From: Methanosaeta sp. PtaB.Bin018
GTDB taxonomy: Archaea; Halobacteriota; Methanosarcinia; Methanotrichales; Methanotrichaceae
Assembly: GCA_002067755.1 (NCBI GenBank)
Contig: MVQH01000071.1
Location: 1 to 63,960 of the forward strand
Length of the DNA: 63,960 bases
Direction: 5' to 3'
Shown here in pieces: positions 17,991 through 26,408 of this stretch. Both the position numbers and the translations under genes were made by a program. The first letter of the stretch is position 1, and each line of letters begins with the position of its first letter. A model generated the notes under the pieces. It searched no databases. It saw only the letters and a list, made by a program, of their open reading frames with translations, and was not told where the DNA came from.

Positions 17991-18399
17991 AGAAGAATAA
18001 ACTTCCATGGTAAGTAGCCCAGGACCAGCCGCTGGAATAGTAGTAGGTTGTGCCACCTACGCCATAGACATTGACAGCCCACCAGGGATCGTACACCACT
18101 GGATCATAGTAGTAGGTGGTGTAGACGGGCGTGGTGTAGTAGTAGGTCGGGTAATAGGTGTATCTGTAGGTCGGGTACCAGTAGTAGTCATAATAGACTG
18201 GATATGACCAGCTGTAGTAAGTGGTCGAGACCCCTCCCGGGCTCAGCCAATCGTAATGATCGTGATGATGGTCTCCACCGAAATCGTGATCGCGGTCACC
18301 TGGTCTATCAATGGCAGAGCCTACTGCCATCAGCATTCCAAGCAGCGTGACCAATAGTATCAGTTTGATTGCTTTGATTTTAATTCCTCCAAGCACCAT
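17989..18399 (-). CDS. Secreted tyrosine/tryptophan-rich low-complexity protein
   Basis: A 136-residue exported protein. After a signal peptide (KAIKLILLVTLLGMLMAVGSA) comes an acidic His cluster (GDHHHDHYD), then a region dominated by Tyr with Trp, Pro and Thr (YPVYYDYYWYPTYRY, PTYYYTTPVYTTYYY). About 26 Tyr and 7 Trp occur in about 105 mature residues. No family recognised. Such composition suggests an insoluble surface or sheath component, dityrosine cross-linking, or aromatic stacking. The start is unsure: the TATA box (TTTATATTA near 18414) would begin transcription at or after ATG 18399, and GGAGG lies just inside the frame, so a later non-ATG start is possible. Confidence 0.68.
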   Translation of the reverse strand: MVLGGIKIKAIKLILLVTLLGMLMAVGSAIDRPGDRDHDFGGDHHHDHYDWLSPGGVSTTYYSWSYPVYYDYYWYPTYRYTYYPTYYYTTPVYTTYYYDPVVYDPWWAVNVYGVGGTTYYYSSGWSWATYHGSLFF

Positions 18400-18506
18400 G
18401 TTCTCAGCTTAATATAAAAAGTTGGTTTTTATGTAGAGATCACCTAATGTCTACATGAACCCTCCATGAACCTGCGAATGCCAAAAAAGCTCACTGCATC
18501 TGCAGT

Positions 18507-19115
18507 TCAGACTGATAGTTCAGACTGATTCTGAGGCATCTGCTCGTCCTTGGGCACCTCTACATGCAAGGTGTAAAGCAGGTCCCGGATGACCTCCCAG
18601 GGAAATGTGGATATGACACGGCAGTTGGTCTTCCCGCGGTACTGTCCATCCTCGCGAACATACCCATCAGGCGAGTAGCTGGCAGCGACGACAAGATCGC
18701 CCTCTTTGTATTGGCCCTGGCCAAGATATTGCCTGTCGAATCTGAAGTTGCCCAGAATGCCGGGCTGGCCGTCTATCAAGGGCTGATAGATATTGGGCTC
18801 ATCCGCTCCGGATCCCTGCAAGGCAGCTAGCACAATGTACTCGTTGGCTGTGATGTTTGCAAGCATAGGCTTTTCATAGTGAGTTAGGACTATCCAGGCA
18901 AAGTAGTCAGTGCTTTGGACTGTCAGGTTGTACCTGTCGAAGTTCACGCCGTCGGAAGTGATGCCACTGGAAGGCTCTTCGACAATGACACTGTATTGCA
19001 TTGTGGCATTCACATCGAAGGACACGTTATACGGTCCAACCATACCAGCCTCATGAGCAGCCCAGGATGGGGCCACCAGAAACAGCATCAGAACCAATAT
19101 CAACTCTGCCCGCAT
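18507..19115 (-). CDS. Secreted protein of unknown function
   Basis: A 202-residue protein with a clear signal peptide (MRAELILVLMLFLVAPSWAA) and several N-x-S/T sites in the mature part. The middle (YNLTVQSTDYFAWIVLTHYE, ITANEYIVLAALQGSGADE) looks like a beta-sandwich, and VISTFPWEVIRDLLYTLHVEV closes it. There is no membrane anchor, so it is probably released or loosely attached. I recognise no family. It follows glgP on the same strand with about 85 bases between. Confidence 0.6.
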   Translation of the reverse strand: MRAELILVLMLFLVAPSWAAHEAGMVGPYNVSFDVNATMQYSVIVEEPSSGITSDGVNFDRYNLTVQSTDYFAWIVLTHYEKPMLANITANEYIVLAALQGSGADEPNIYQPLIDGQPGILGNFRFDRQYLGQGQYKEGDLVVAASYSPDGYVREDGQYRGKTNCRVISTFPWEVIRDLLYTLHVEVPKDEQMPQNQSELSV

Positions 19116-19200
19116 TTCTTTTTACCCTTGATCTGCTTGTAAGTCTCATGATCATTTCATCTTTTTGGTCTGATTCGCATGCAGCCACAGATCACCAAGC

Positions 19201-21351
19201 TCATGCCTGCAAGCTCGTCTCGTTGGCATGCCTCAAGGCATTTTGGTAGAACTCGAGGGCATACTCCTTGACCATCCTTCGAGAGCTGAACTTTGGAGCT
19301 GCATTCTTTATAGATTCTTTCATTACCCTGACCCATTTGGATGACACGCCTGAATCATCCTTGTCGTAATAGAGAGGTACTATTTGTCTCTCAAGAATTG
19401 TATAAAGTTCCTCTGAGTCGCTCTCCTCGGACCCGTTAGATCCGCTATTTGCTCCATCGAACGCCCATCCGTTTGTGCCGATATAGCCTTCTAACCACCA
19501 GCCGTCAAGGACGGAAAGCTGCGGCACTCCATTTATTCCCGCCTTCATGCCGCTTGTTCCCGATGCCTCGAAGGGCGGCTGAGGATTGTTTAGCCAGACA
19601 TCCACTCCATGAACCAAATACTGTGCCAGCTCCTCATCGTAGTCCTCAATGAAGGCGATGCGTCCACCGTAATTCGGATCCCTCGCAATGTTAAATACCT
19701 GCTGGATGAGCTGCAAGCCTTCGTTGTCGGAGGGGTGTGCTTTCCCAGCAAATATAATCTGCACCGGATGCCTTGGATGGTTGAGGATGCATTTCAGCCT
19801 ATTCAGGTCATGCAAAATCAAGTTCGCCCTCTTGTATGCAGCAAATCTGCGCGCAAAGCCCAAGGTGAGCGTATTGGGATCGAACAACATCCCTGAGGCC
19901 ATGATTATATTGAGATCCGCGTGCTCTTTCCACCTCTCGCGGGCCCTCTCCTTCATTACGGCAATCAAAGACATCTTCAGCAGCCTGTGAACGTGCCAAA
20001 GTTCTGCATCGGGGATATCGTCGACCAGCTGCCAGATGGAAGGATTGTCGTGGTCTGCCAGCCAGTTCGGTCCTAGATACCTGTTGAACATTGCTGCAAG
20101 ACTTGGGGCTATCCAGGTAGGAACGTGCACTCCATTGGTGATGTAGCTGATTGGCAGGTCGCCATCCGAAAGACCGGGCCAGAGGTGATGCCACATCTTC
20201 CTTGTGACAATACCATGCATCTTGCTCACCGCATTTCTGAAAGCAGACATGCGGAGGGCGAAGGCGGTCATGTTGAAATGGGACGAAGAATTGCTGGAGT
20301 CTCTTCCGAGCCTATAAAACTCGTCCCGGTCCAGATCCAGCAGGGGGATGTAAGACCCGAAATACTTGTCCATGAGCTCAAAAGAAAAAACGTCGTGGCC
20401 TGCGGGAACTGGTGTGTGCGTAGTGAAAACTGTGGTAGACCGAACCTGATCTGCCGCATCCTTGTAGCTTGAGCCCTTCTCTACCTTCTCCCGGATCCTC
20501 TCCAAAATTGCGAAGGCCGAATGGCCCTCATTGAGATGAAGGATTGAGTGCTTTATGCCCAAGGCCTCGAGAATCTGGGTGCCACCGATTCCCAGGATCA
20601 TCTCATGAACCAGGCGCTGCTCAGCGTCGCCGATGTAAAGGCGTGAGGATATGCCACGGTTCCAGGGGTCATTTGCCTCGATGTCAGTGTCGATGAGATA
20701 TAGTGGAACACGACCGATCTGGGCCTTCCAGACCTCGAAGTAGATGGAACGCTCGACAATTGGCACCTTGATGGTCAGAGTCTGGCCGTCTTCATCTCTG
20801 ACCCTGCAGATGGGAGCACGGCTCCGATCCAGACTTTCGCTCTCGTTCATTTGCCAGCCATCTGGCGAGAGCCTCTGGTGCAGGTAACCCTCTGGATACA
20901 TGAAACCGACACCGACCGCTGGAACTCCGAGGTCGCTGCACTCTTTTAGAAAGTCACCGGCCAAAAAACCCAAGCCACCTGCATAAAATGGCAGAGAATG
21001 GTGCAAGCCGTACTCGGCTGAAAAGTAGGCTATGGGATGCATCCCAGGATCACGAATTTTGGAGTAAAACCAGCTTTGATAAGAGTTTACATCGGCATCG
21101 AATCTGGCCATAACTGCATCGTATCTTCTCAGAAATCGCGAGTCTTTTGCCGCTGCATCCAGAACAGATCCGTCCATCTCGAATAGTTGTGACACTGGAT
21201 TTTGAGCCTTGAACTCAGAGCCTCTTCCAGCCAGCATGTAAAAGAGTGCTCTTGCCTCTGGATGCCAGCTCCACCACAGGTTGCATGCCAGCTCTCCAAG
21301 GCGAGAAATCCTCTCCGGCAGGTTTGGAAACTTTGGTTCGTAATCATCCAT
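19201..21351 (-). CDS. glgP: Alpha-glucan (glycogen) phosphorylase
   Basis: Releases glucose 1-phosphate from stored glycogen or other alpha-glucan. The 716-residue product belongs to the shorter archaeal/bacterial GT35 group: N-terminal LGELACNLWWSWHPEARALF, AYFSAEYGLHHSLPFYAGGLG, THTPVPAGHDVF, and the pyridoxal-phosphate site with its lysine in EASGTSGMKAGINGV. ATG 21351 has GGAG 8 bases before it; TTG 21366 is the longer alternative. A TATA box (TTTATATTC) lies at about 21411-21420. No glycogen synthase is in the window. Confidence 0.93.
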   Translation of the reverse strand: MDDYEPKFPNLPERISRLGELACNLWWSWHPEARALFYMLAGRGSEFKAQNPVSQLFEMDGSVLDAAAKDSRFLRRYDAVMARFDADVNSYQSWFYSKIRDPGMHPIAYFSAEYGLHHSLPFYAGGLGFLAGDFLKECSDLGVPAVGVGFMYPEGYLHQRLSPDGWQMNESESLDRSRAPICRVRDEDGQTLTIKVPIVERSIYFEVWKAQIGRVPLYLIDTDIEANDPWNRGISSRLYIGDAEQRLVHEMILGIGGTQILEALGIKHSILHLNEGHSAFAILERIREKVEKGSSYKDAADQVRSTTVFTTHTPVPAGHDVFSFELMDKYFGSYIPLLDLDRDEFYRLGRDSSNSSSHFNMTAFALRMSAFRNAVSKMHGIVTRKMWHHLWPGLSDGDLPISYITNGVHVPTWIAPSLAAMFNRYLGPNWLADHDNPSIWQLVDDIPDAELWHVHRLLKMSLIAVMKERARERWKEHADLNIIMASGMLFDPNTLTLGFARRFAAYKRANLILHDLNRLKCILNHPRHPVQIIFAGKAHPSDNEGLQLIQQVFNIARDPNYGGRIAFIEDYDEELAQYLVHGVDVWLNNPQPPFEASGTSGMKAGINGVPQLSVLDGWWLEGYIGTNGWAFDGANSGSNGSEESDSEELYTILERQIVPLYYDKDDSGVSSKWVRVMKESIKNAAPKFSSRRMVKEYALEFYQNALRHANETSLQA

Positions 21352-21437
21352 CAGATGTGACTCCAACAGGCTGATATGGGCTGTTTGCAGTCAAGGGCAT
21401 CTAAGACCGAATATAAAAAGCATTCTCAGGCAAGCTG

Positions 21438-22259
21438 CTATGGCCCATTCGATGCCCTTGGATAAGATCCCAGCACTTTGATCATGGCAGCTTTCTCCTG
21501 AATTCCTGCCAAGGCATCTTTTACCATGGAGTCATTCACATGCCCCTCCAGGTCGATGAAAAAGTAGTAATCGCCAATGCCCCTCCTGCTTGGCCGGGAC
21601 TCTATCCTCGTCAGATTTATCTTACGCGAGGCGAACTCCTGCAGTATTGAGAAGAGCGCACCTGGCCGGTCACGCTGCAGATAGACGACAAGGGATGTCT
21701 TGTCTTTGCCAGTAGCCTTTGGGACCTTCCGTCCAGCCACGATGAACCTCGTGATGTTATCGCGCACATCCTGAATATCCCTGGCCAGAACACGCAGACC
21801 ATACTTTTCAGCAGTTCCTGCCTCTGCAATGGCCGCCATCTCCGGAAACTCCTGGGCCAGATGGGCGGCGTGGCTGGTGGAGCCCGTGGTCCTTATCTCT
21901 GCCTTGGGATAGTTCTGGCGCAGATACTGGCGGCACTGGGCCAGGGCCTGGGGATGGGAGAGGATGACATTGATCCCTGCCTCGCCCCTGCCCACAAGGC
22001 AGTGCCTGATTGGCAGGTTCACCTCTGCAATTATCACGACATTCATGTGAAGCAGAAGATCCATGACCACAGTGACAGCACCTTCAAGGCTGTTCTCCAC
22101 AGGAACGACGCCTGCATCCAGCTCTCCGGCCTCCACTGCCCTGAGCACATCTTCGAAGTCGCCAAAGTAGACCAACCTCGCATCTGGCATGTCTTGCGAC
22201 CAGCGCAATGCTGCCTTTTCTGAATAAGTGCCTTCAGGCCCCAGAACTCCGATCATCAT
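21438..22259 (-). CDS. pheA: Prephenate dehydratase
   Basis: Converts prephenate to phenylpyruvate in phenylalanine synthesis. The 273-residue product has the dehydratase domain (MIGVLGPEGTYSEKAAL, VVPVENSLEGAV, TTGSTSHAAHLA, DIQDVRDNITRF) and a C-terminal ACT regulatory domain (KTSLVVYLQRDRPGALFSIL, LTRIESRPSRRGIGDYYFF). The conserved ESRPSR in the ACT domain usually means feedback inhibition by phenylalanine. Chorismate mutase is a separate gene at 27317-27598. It starts 9 bases after the hmgA stop, so the two are cotranscribed. Confidence 0.95.
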   Translation of the reverse strand: MMIGVLGPEGTYSEKAALRWSQDMPDARLVYFGDFEDVLRAVEAGELDAGVVPVENSLEGAVTVVMDLLLHMNVVIIAEVNLPIRHCLVGRGEAGINVILSHPQALAQCRQYLRQNYPKAEIRTTGSTSHAAHLAQEFPEMAAIAEAGTAEKYGLRVLARDIQDVRDNITRFIVAGRKVPKATGKDKTSLVVYLQRDRPGALFSILQEFASRKINLTRIESRPSRRGIGDYYFFIDLEGHVNDSMVKDALAGIQEKAAMIKVLGSYPRASNGP

Positions 22260-22268
22260 TTTGCTGCT

Positions 22269-23534
22269 TCACCTGTTTGATCTCTCGTCCAGCTCCTCCA
22301 TGAGCTCCGCTGCTCTGTCTACGCTGATCCTGCGCTCAGCAGCCATTCGAGCTGCGATGATGTCGATCATATCGCACTTCGCGCCTGCCTGCGCAGCCAC
22401 GTTCTTGGCATGCAGGGACATGTGGCCTCTCTGAATGCCTTCCGAGGCTAGCGCTCGCAAAGCCGCAAAGTTCTGACAAAGGCCCACTGCTGCGATGATG
22501 CGAGAGAGATCGTCTGCGCTCTTCACCCCCAGGATCTTCACAGCAGTCTTGGCCACTGGATGGACGCGTGTCGCGCCACCTACCAGCCCCACAGCCACTG
22601 GCAGCTCGATGGTGCCCACCAGATCTCCATCTCTGTTCTTCTCGTACCTTGTCAGCGACATGTATCGCCCGGAAAGAGACGCAAAGGAGTGAGCACCGGC
22701 CTCAACTGCCCTTGTGTCGTTTCCCGTCGCCAGCACGACCGCAGTGATGCCGTTCATGATGCCCTTGTTATGGGTAGCAGCCCTGTAGGGATCGACCTCT
22801 GCAAGAGCAGCCGCCTGGATGATGCCATCGACAACCTCATGGCCGCCGATGTCTTCTGCCTTGAATACAGCCTTTGCGCGGGCCAGGCGCTTGTCTGCCA
22901 GGTTGGAGATGATCCTCAGATAGACCTTGCCACCTGTGATCTCTTCAAGGCGCGGTGCGAGCGCCTCTGCCATGGTGTTGACTGCATTTGCCCCCATGGC
23001 GTCGCGGCAGTCTACTATGAGGTGCACGACTACCATGGGCCCGACACGTGAATTTATGACGTAAACCTCAATGTCCTCGACCCCTCCCCCGTACTTGACA
23101 AGCATCGGATCCTTTTCATTGGCCATCTGAGTCAGTTCATCCTTATGAAGGAATACTGCCTGCCTGGCTGCAAATGGGTCAGCAAGCCCTGTGATCTGAA
23201 TTTGGGCACGCATAACAGGTCCTGTGCTGGAGGTCGAGAATCCTCCAGCGCTGCGCGCCATTCTGGCTCCGTTGCTCGCCGCAGCAATCACTGACGGCTC
23301 CTCAGTGGCCATGGGTATGAGCACCTCTCTGCCGTCGATGAGGAAGTTGGTGGCAATTCCCAAAGGCACCTGGAAAACACCAATCACATTCTCCACCATC
23401 TTGTCCGCCTGATCGACTGCAAGGCCCTTCTCAACCTGTGATACCTCTTCGGTCCCCAGGCCCGACTGCTCGGCCACGGCCTTCAACCTCTCGCTGGGAG
23501 GAAGCTTGTAGAATCCCGATATTCTGGAAGTCAC
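22269..23534 (-). CDS. hmgA: HMG-CoA reductase, class II
   Basis: Reduces HMG-CoA to mevalonate, the committed step towards archaeal lipids. About 421 residues. The sequence is of class II (Pseudomonas mevalonii) type: ENVIGVFQVPLGIATNFLIDG, ATEEPSVIAAASNGARMA, DAMGANAVNTMAEALAPRLE, THNKGIMNGI (catalytic Lys), GNDTRAVEAGAH (Asp) and SLHAKNVAAQ (His). Class I is the commoner archaeal form, so this may be a transferred gene. GTG 23534 (VTSRISGFYKLPPSERL) is chosen over TTG 23621 because class II enzymes begin close to this motif; TTG 23537 is equally possible. It is divergent from the methanopterin fusion. Confidence 0.9.
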   Translation of the reverse strand: MTSRISGFYKLPPSERLKAVAEQSGLGTEEVSQVEKGLAVDQADKMVENVIGVFQVPLGIATNFLIDGREVLIPMATEEPSVIAAASNGARMARSAGGFSTSSTGPVMRAQIQITGLADPFAARQAVFLHKDELTQMANEKDPMLVKYGGGVEDIEVYVINSRVGPMVVVHLIVDCRDAMGANAVNTMAEALAPRLEEITGGKVYLRIISNLADKRLARAKAVFKAEDIGGHEVVDGIIQAAALAEVDPYRAATHNKGIMNGITAVVLATGNDTRAVEAGAHSFASLSGRYMSLTRYEKNRDGDLVGTIELPVAVGLVGGATRVHPVAKTAVKILGVKSADDLSRIIAAVGLCQNFAALRALASEGIQRGHMSLHAKNVAAQAGAKCDMIDIIAARMAAERRISVDRAAELMEELDERSNR

Positions 23535-23605
23535 CAATCTCACAATGTATACGAAAAGCGCTCGAAGGGGAAAAACTTTATTCCAGCCAAAGGGATCTAC
23601 CTTTA

Positions 23606-25141
23606 ATGGCTCAAAGACCATCTTTCTCAGTTACAAAACAGATCTCAGATCTCGAAAACAGCGTGGGCAGGCTTAGTCCCGTGCAAAAGATGCTTTTGGG
23701 AACGGATGGTTCCGTGACCAGTATGCTGGAAGTCATCACAGGCTGCCCGATCGAGATAGAGACATTGGTGCAAAAGGTCATTCCCGCAGACGATGCAGTG
23801 GCAGCAGAGCTGAAGGTGAATCCAGGAGATGAGGTCAACTACCGCGTGGTGAAGCTAAAGAAAGCAAATACGGGGGAAGCTCTGATATATGCGGTCTCGC
23901 ACACGCCCTTGAAAAGGCTGGATGCCAGCTTCAAAGATGATCTTACCAAGGCAGACATTCCGATCGGCGTCATCCTGAAAAAGCATCAGATCGAATCCAG
24001 ACGAGACATAAGTGCGACAGGATTTTCCAGGGCAGACCGGGAGCTGAGCAGGGTCTTCAATGTCTTTCCACGCGAGCTGATGCTCCAGCGCAGCTACAAG
24101 ATCTTCCGTCACGGAGAGCCGCTGATAGCCATACAAGAGACCTTTCCATACAACAGCTTTCAGGACGAGTACAGGGTAATAGTAGAAACGCCTTCGAGGA
24201 TTCATCTGACACTGACAGATCTGACAGGCACATCAGGGCGTGTGGACGGCGGAGTTGGGATCACTCTGGACGAGCCGAGCATTCTGCTGGAGGCGCAGAG
24301 AGCGAGGGATCTGGTGGTGGAGGGCGAGAATGCAGACCGCGCAAAGGCCGCGGCTCAGGCCGTCGCTATGCATTTTGGCCTCGGAGGAGCGCATCTATCC
24401 ATAAGAGCAGGATATAAGATGCATGTGGGCCTGGGCGGAGGAACGCAGCTTGGAATCGCCGCAGGGAAGGCGCTTTGTGAGCTTTACCACAGGCCTGCAA
24501 CTGCGCGCGAGATCGCATCGATCATCAACAGGGGCGGTACGAGCGGAATCGGCACTGCAGCCTTCGAGGGCGGCGGTTTTCTGATTGACGGAGGGCACAC
24601 ATTCGGACCAGGGAAGGATAAGGTGGACTTCAGGCCCTCGTCTGCATCGATGGGCATTCGCGCGCCGCCCGTGATAGCGCGCCATGAATTTCCCAAGAGC
24701 TGGAAGATCTTACTTGCCATACCAGATGTCACCAGGGGCGCCCATGGGAAGCAGGAGGTGGACATCTTCAAGAAGTATTGCCCTGTGCCACTTGCCGATG
24801 TGCACGAGCTATGCTACCAGATCCTGGTCAGGATGGTCCCATCCCTTGTAGAGGAGGACCTCGATGAGTTTGGTTCGGCAGTAAACAGAGTTCAGGAGAT
24901 CGGTTTCAAGAAGGTCGAGGTGATGCTTCAGCATCCAGTGGTGCGGAGGCTGATGGACGAAATGAGGGCAGCAGGCGCCGCATGCACAGGCCTCAGCTCA
25001 TTCGGGCCGACTGTTTATGCAGTAACCGACACACAGGCGAGAGATATCGAGGCCACTGCCACTGAAGTGATGGGCGAAGTTGGTGGAGTGGTTCAGATCA
25101 CCAGCGCCCGAAATGAGGGCGCAAGGATCAGAGCCGTTTGA
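23606..25141 (+). CDS. Fusion of chorismate lyase-like (DUF98) domain and beta-RFAP synthase
   Basis: A 511-residue two-domain enzyme. Residues about 1-188 match the archaeal chorismate lyase family (DUF98/UbiC-like fold; SPVQKMLLGTDGSVTSMLE, REIKLL-type central strands, RHGEPLIAIQETFPYNSF). It would make 4-hydroxybenzoate from chorismate. Residues about 190-511 are a GHMP-fold beta-ribofuranosylaminobenzene 5'-phosphate synthase (ETPSRIHLTLTDLTGTSGRVDGG, GLGGGTQLGIAAGKAL, GRGGTSGIGTAAFEGGGFLIDGG-like centre). It joins 4-hydroxybenzoate to phosphoribosyl pyrophosphate in methanopterin synthesis. The two domains perform consecutive steps. ATG 23606 starts right after the shared promoter region with hmgA. 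Confidence 0.88.
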   Translation: MAQRPSFSVTKQISDLENSVGRLSPVQKMLLGTDGSVTSMLEVITGCPIEIETLVQKVIPADDAVAAELKVNPGDEVNYRVVKLKKANTGEALIYAVSHTPLKRLDASFKDDLTKADIPIGVILKKHQIESRRDISATGFSRADRELSRVFNVFPRELMLQRSYKIFRHGEPLIAIQETFPYNSFQDEYRVIVETPSRIHLTLTDLTGTSGRVDGGVGITLDEPSILLEAQRARDLVVEGENADRAKAAAQAVAMHFGLGGAHLSIRAGYKMHVGLGGGTQLGIAAGKALCELYHRPATAREIASIINRGGTSGIGTAAFEGGGFLIDGGHTFGPGKDKVDFRPSSASMGIRAPPVIARHEFPKSWKILLAIPDVTRGAHGKQEVDIFKKYCPVPLADVHELCYQILVRMVPSLVEEDLDEFGSAVNRVQEIGFKKVEVMLQHPVVRRLMDEMRAAGAACTGLSSFGPTVYAVTDTQARDIEATATEVMGEVGGVVQITSARNEGARIRAV

Positions 25142-25176
25142 GGTCTCAAATTTAATCTATAAAATGAGATGGTTCG

Positions 25177-26229
25177 ATGAGCGATATCAAATCATTGCTG
25201 GAGAAGCTGAGCAATGCTCATGGCATATCCGGCTGGGAAGGATCAGTTCAGCAGATAGTAAGAGACGAGATTGCACCTTTTGTGGATGAGATGAGGGTGG
25301 ACTCTTTAGGAAATCTCATAGCCACCAAGAAAGGCGAGAGGCCATCGATAATGATCGAAGCCCACGCTGATGAGATCGGGCTTATGGTCAAGCAGGTGGA
25401 TGAGAAGGGCTTCATTCGCTTCATTCGTATCGGTGGGTGGTTCGACCAGACATTGCTAAACCAAAGGGTCATCGTCCACACAAGATCCGGGTCCGTCGTA
25501 GGTGTGATCGGCTCCAAACCGCCGCATGTCATGAAGGAGGAGGAGCGCAAGAAGGTTGTCGAGGCCAGGGACATGTTCATCGACATTGGCTGCACATCCC
25601 AAAGACAGGTCGAGGATTTGGGGATACAGATAGGGATGCCGATATCGATCGATAGGACATTTGCCAATTTGCTGGGCGACAGGGTCACAGGCAAGGCCTT
25701 CGATAATCGCGCCGGCCTGATTGTGATGATCGAGGCCTTGAAGAGGACGAAAGCCAAGTCCACGATCTATGCCGTAGCAACTGTGCAGGAGGAGGTTGGA
25801 CTGAAGGGTGCAAAAGTCTCCGCTTTTGACCTGAACCCTGACTTGGCCATCGCTGCAGATGTGACGATATCAGGGGATCATCCAGGAATCGAGAAGAAGG
25901 ACTCTCCAATAGAGATGGGGAAGGGCCCGGTGCTGGTAGTAGCTGATGCCTCAGGCAGAGGCCTGATCGCCACGCCGCAAGTCCTCGAATGGCTGGTTGG
26001 CACCGCCCGGGAGTTTGAAATTCCAGTACAGCTGGAGGCCTCAGATGGAGGAACTACAGACGCCTCTTCCATCTACCTGACGAGGTCTGGGATTCCAACC
26101 GGCGTCATAAGCGTTGCCACAAGGTACATCCACTCGCCCGTAGAGGTTCTGTGCATAAGCGATATTGACAAGGCTGCAGACCTCATGGCAAGGTGCTTGG
26201 AGACCGCTCCAAGGTACTTTAAGATATAA
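25177..26229 (+). CDS. M42-family metallo-aminopeptidase
   Basis: A 350-residue cytoplasmic co-catalytic metallopeptidase of the tetrahedral aminopeptidase (TET/FrvX) family, which trims short peptides after proteasome action. Metal and catalytic residues are visible in IEAHADEIGLMV (His, Asp), GKAFDNRAGLIVMIEAL (bridging Asp), TVQEEVGLKGAK (catalytic and metal Glu), IAADV (Asp) and RYIHSPVE (His). The length is standard. It begins 35 bases after the methanopterin fusion and has its own hairpin terminator at 26250-26284. Confidence 0.93.
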   Translation: MSDIKSLLEKLSNAHGISGWEGSVQQIVRDEIAPFVDEMRVDSLGNLIATKKGERPSIMIEAHADEIGLMVKQVDEKGFIRFIRIGGWFDQTLLNQRVIVHTRSGSVVGVIGSKPPHVMKEEERKKVVEARDMFIDIGCTSQRQVEDLGIQIGMPISIDRTFANLLGDRVTGKAFDNRAGLIVMIEALKRTKAKSTIYAVATVQEEVGLKGAKVSAFDLNPDLAIAADVTISGDHPGIEKKDSPIEMGKGPVLVVADASGRGLIATPQVLEWLVGTAREFEIPVQLEASDGGTTDASSIYLTRSGIPTGVISVATRYIHSPVEVLCISDIDKAADLMARCLETAPRYFKI

Positions 26230-26249
26230 ATTTTTTATGATATAAATGA

Positions 26250-26284
26250 AGAGACCATCTCGGATCGCCCCGAAGGTCTCTTTT
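26250..26284 (+). terminator. Hairpin terminator between the M42 peptidase and the uspA operon
   Basis: AGAGACC (26250-26256) pairs with GGTCTCT (26275-26281), with a smaller CGG/CCG stem inside the loop, followed by TTTT. On the other strand A/T-rich sequence also flanks it, so it can serve the convergent uspA operon. Confidence 0.6.
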
Positions 26285-26293
26285 ATGAATAGA

Positions 26294-26404
26294 TTAACTT
26301 CCTCCAATGAGGCTTATGACGAAGAAACCAAGAACTACGCCTACAATGAACACGATAGCAAAAGATGCGTAGATCAGGGATTCACCCAATACGAATGCTT
26401 CCAT
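26294..26404 (-). CDS. 36-residue single-span membrane micro-protein coupled to uspA
   Basis: A short gene missed by length filters. It starts at ATG 26404, 4 bases after the uspA stop, and its ribosome site (GTGAG) lies over the uspA stop codon, so translation is probably coupled. The peptide opens MEAFVLGESLIYASFAIVF and ends VLGFFVISLIGGS. A hydrophobic helix spans about residues 10-33, with Glu only near the N-terminus. I recognise no family. It may anchor or signal to the universal stress protein at the membrane. The reading frame, spacing and composition support it; function is inference. Confidence 0.65.
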   Translation of the reverse strand: MEAFVLGESLIYASFAIVFIVGVVLGFFVISLIGGS

Positions 26405-26408
26405 TAAA

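Noticed and set aside
23438-23605. N-terminal extension of the chorismate lyase/RFAP synthase fusion
   Set aside because: It overlaps the divergent HMG-CoA reductase 5' end antisense; domain similarity begins after ATG 23606.
25165-25185. GGTTCGA-like T-arm sequence suggesting a tRNA
   Set aside because: It is the ribosome-site and start region of the M42 peptidase; no acceptor or anticodon stems fit around it.
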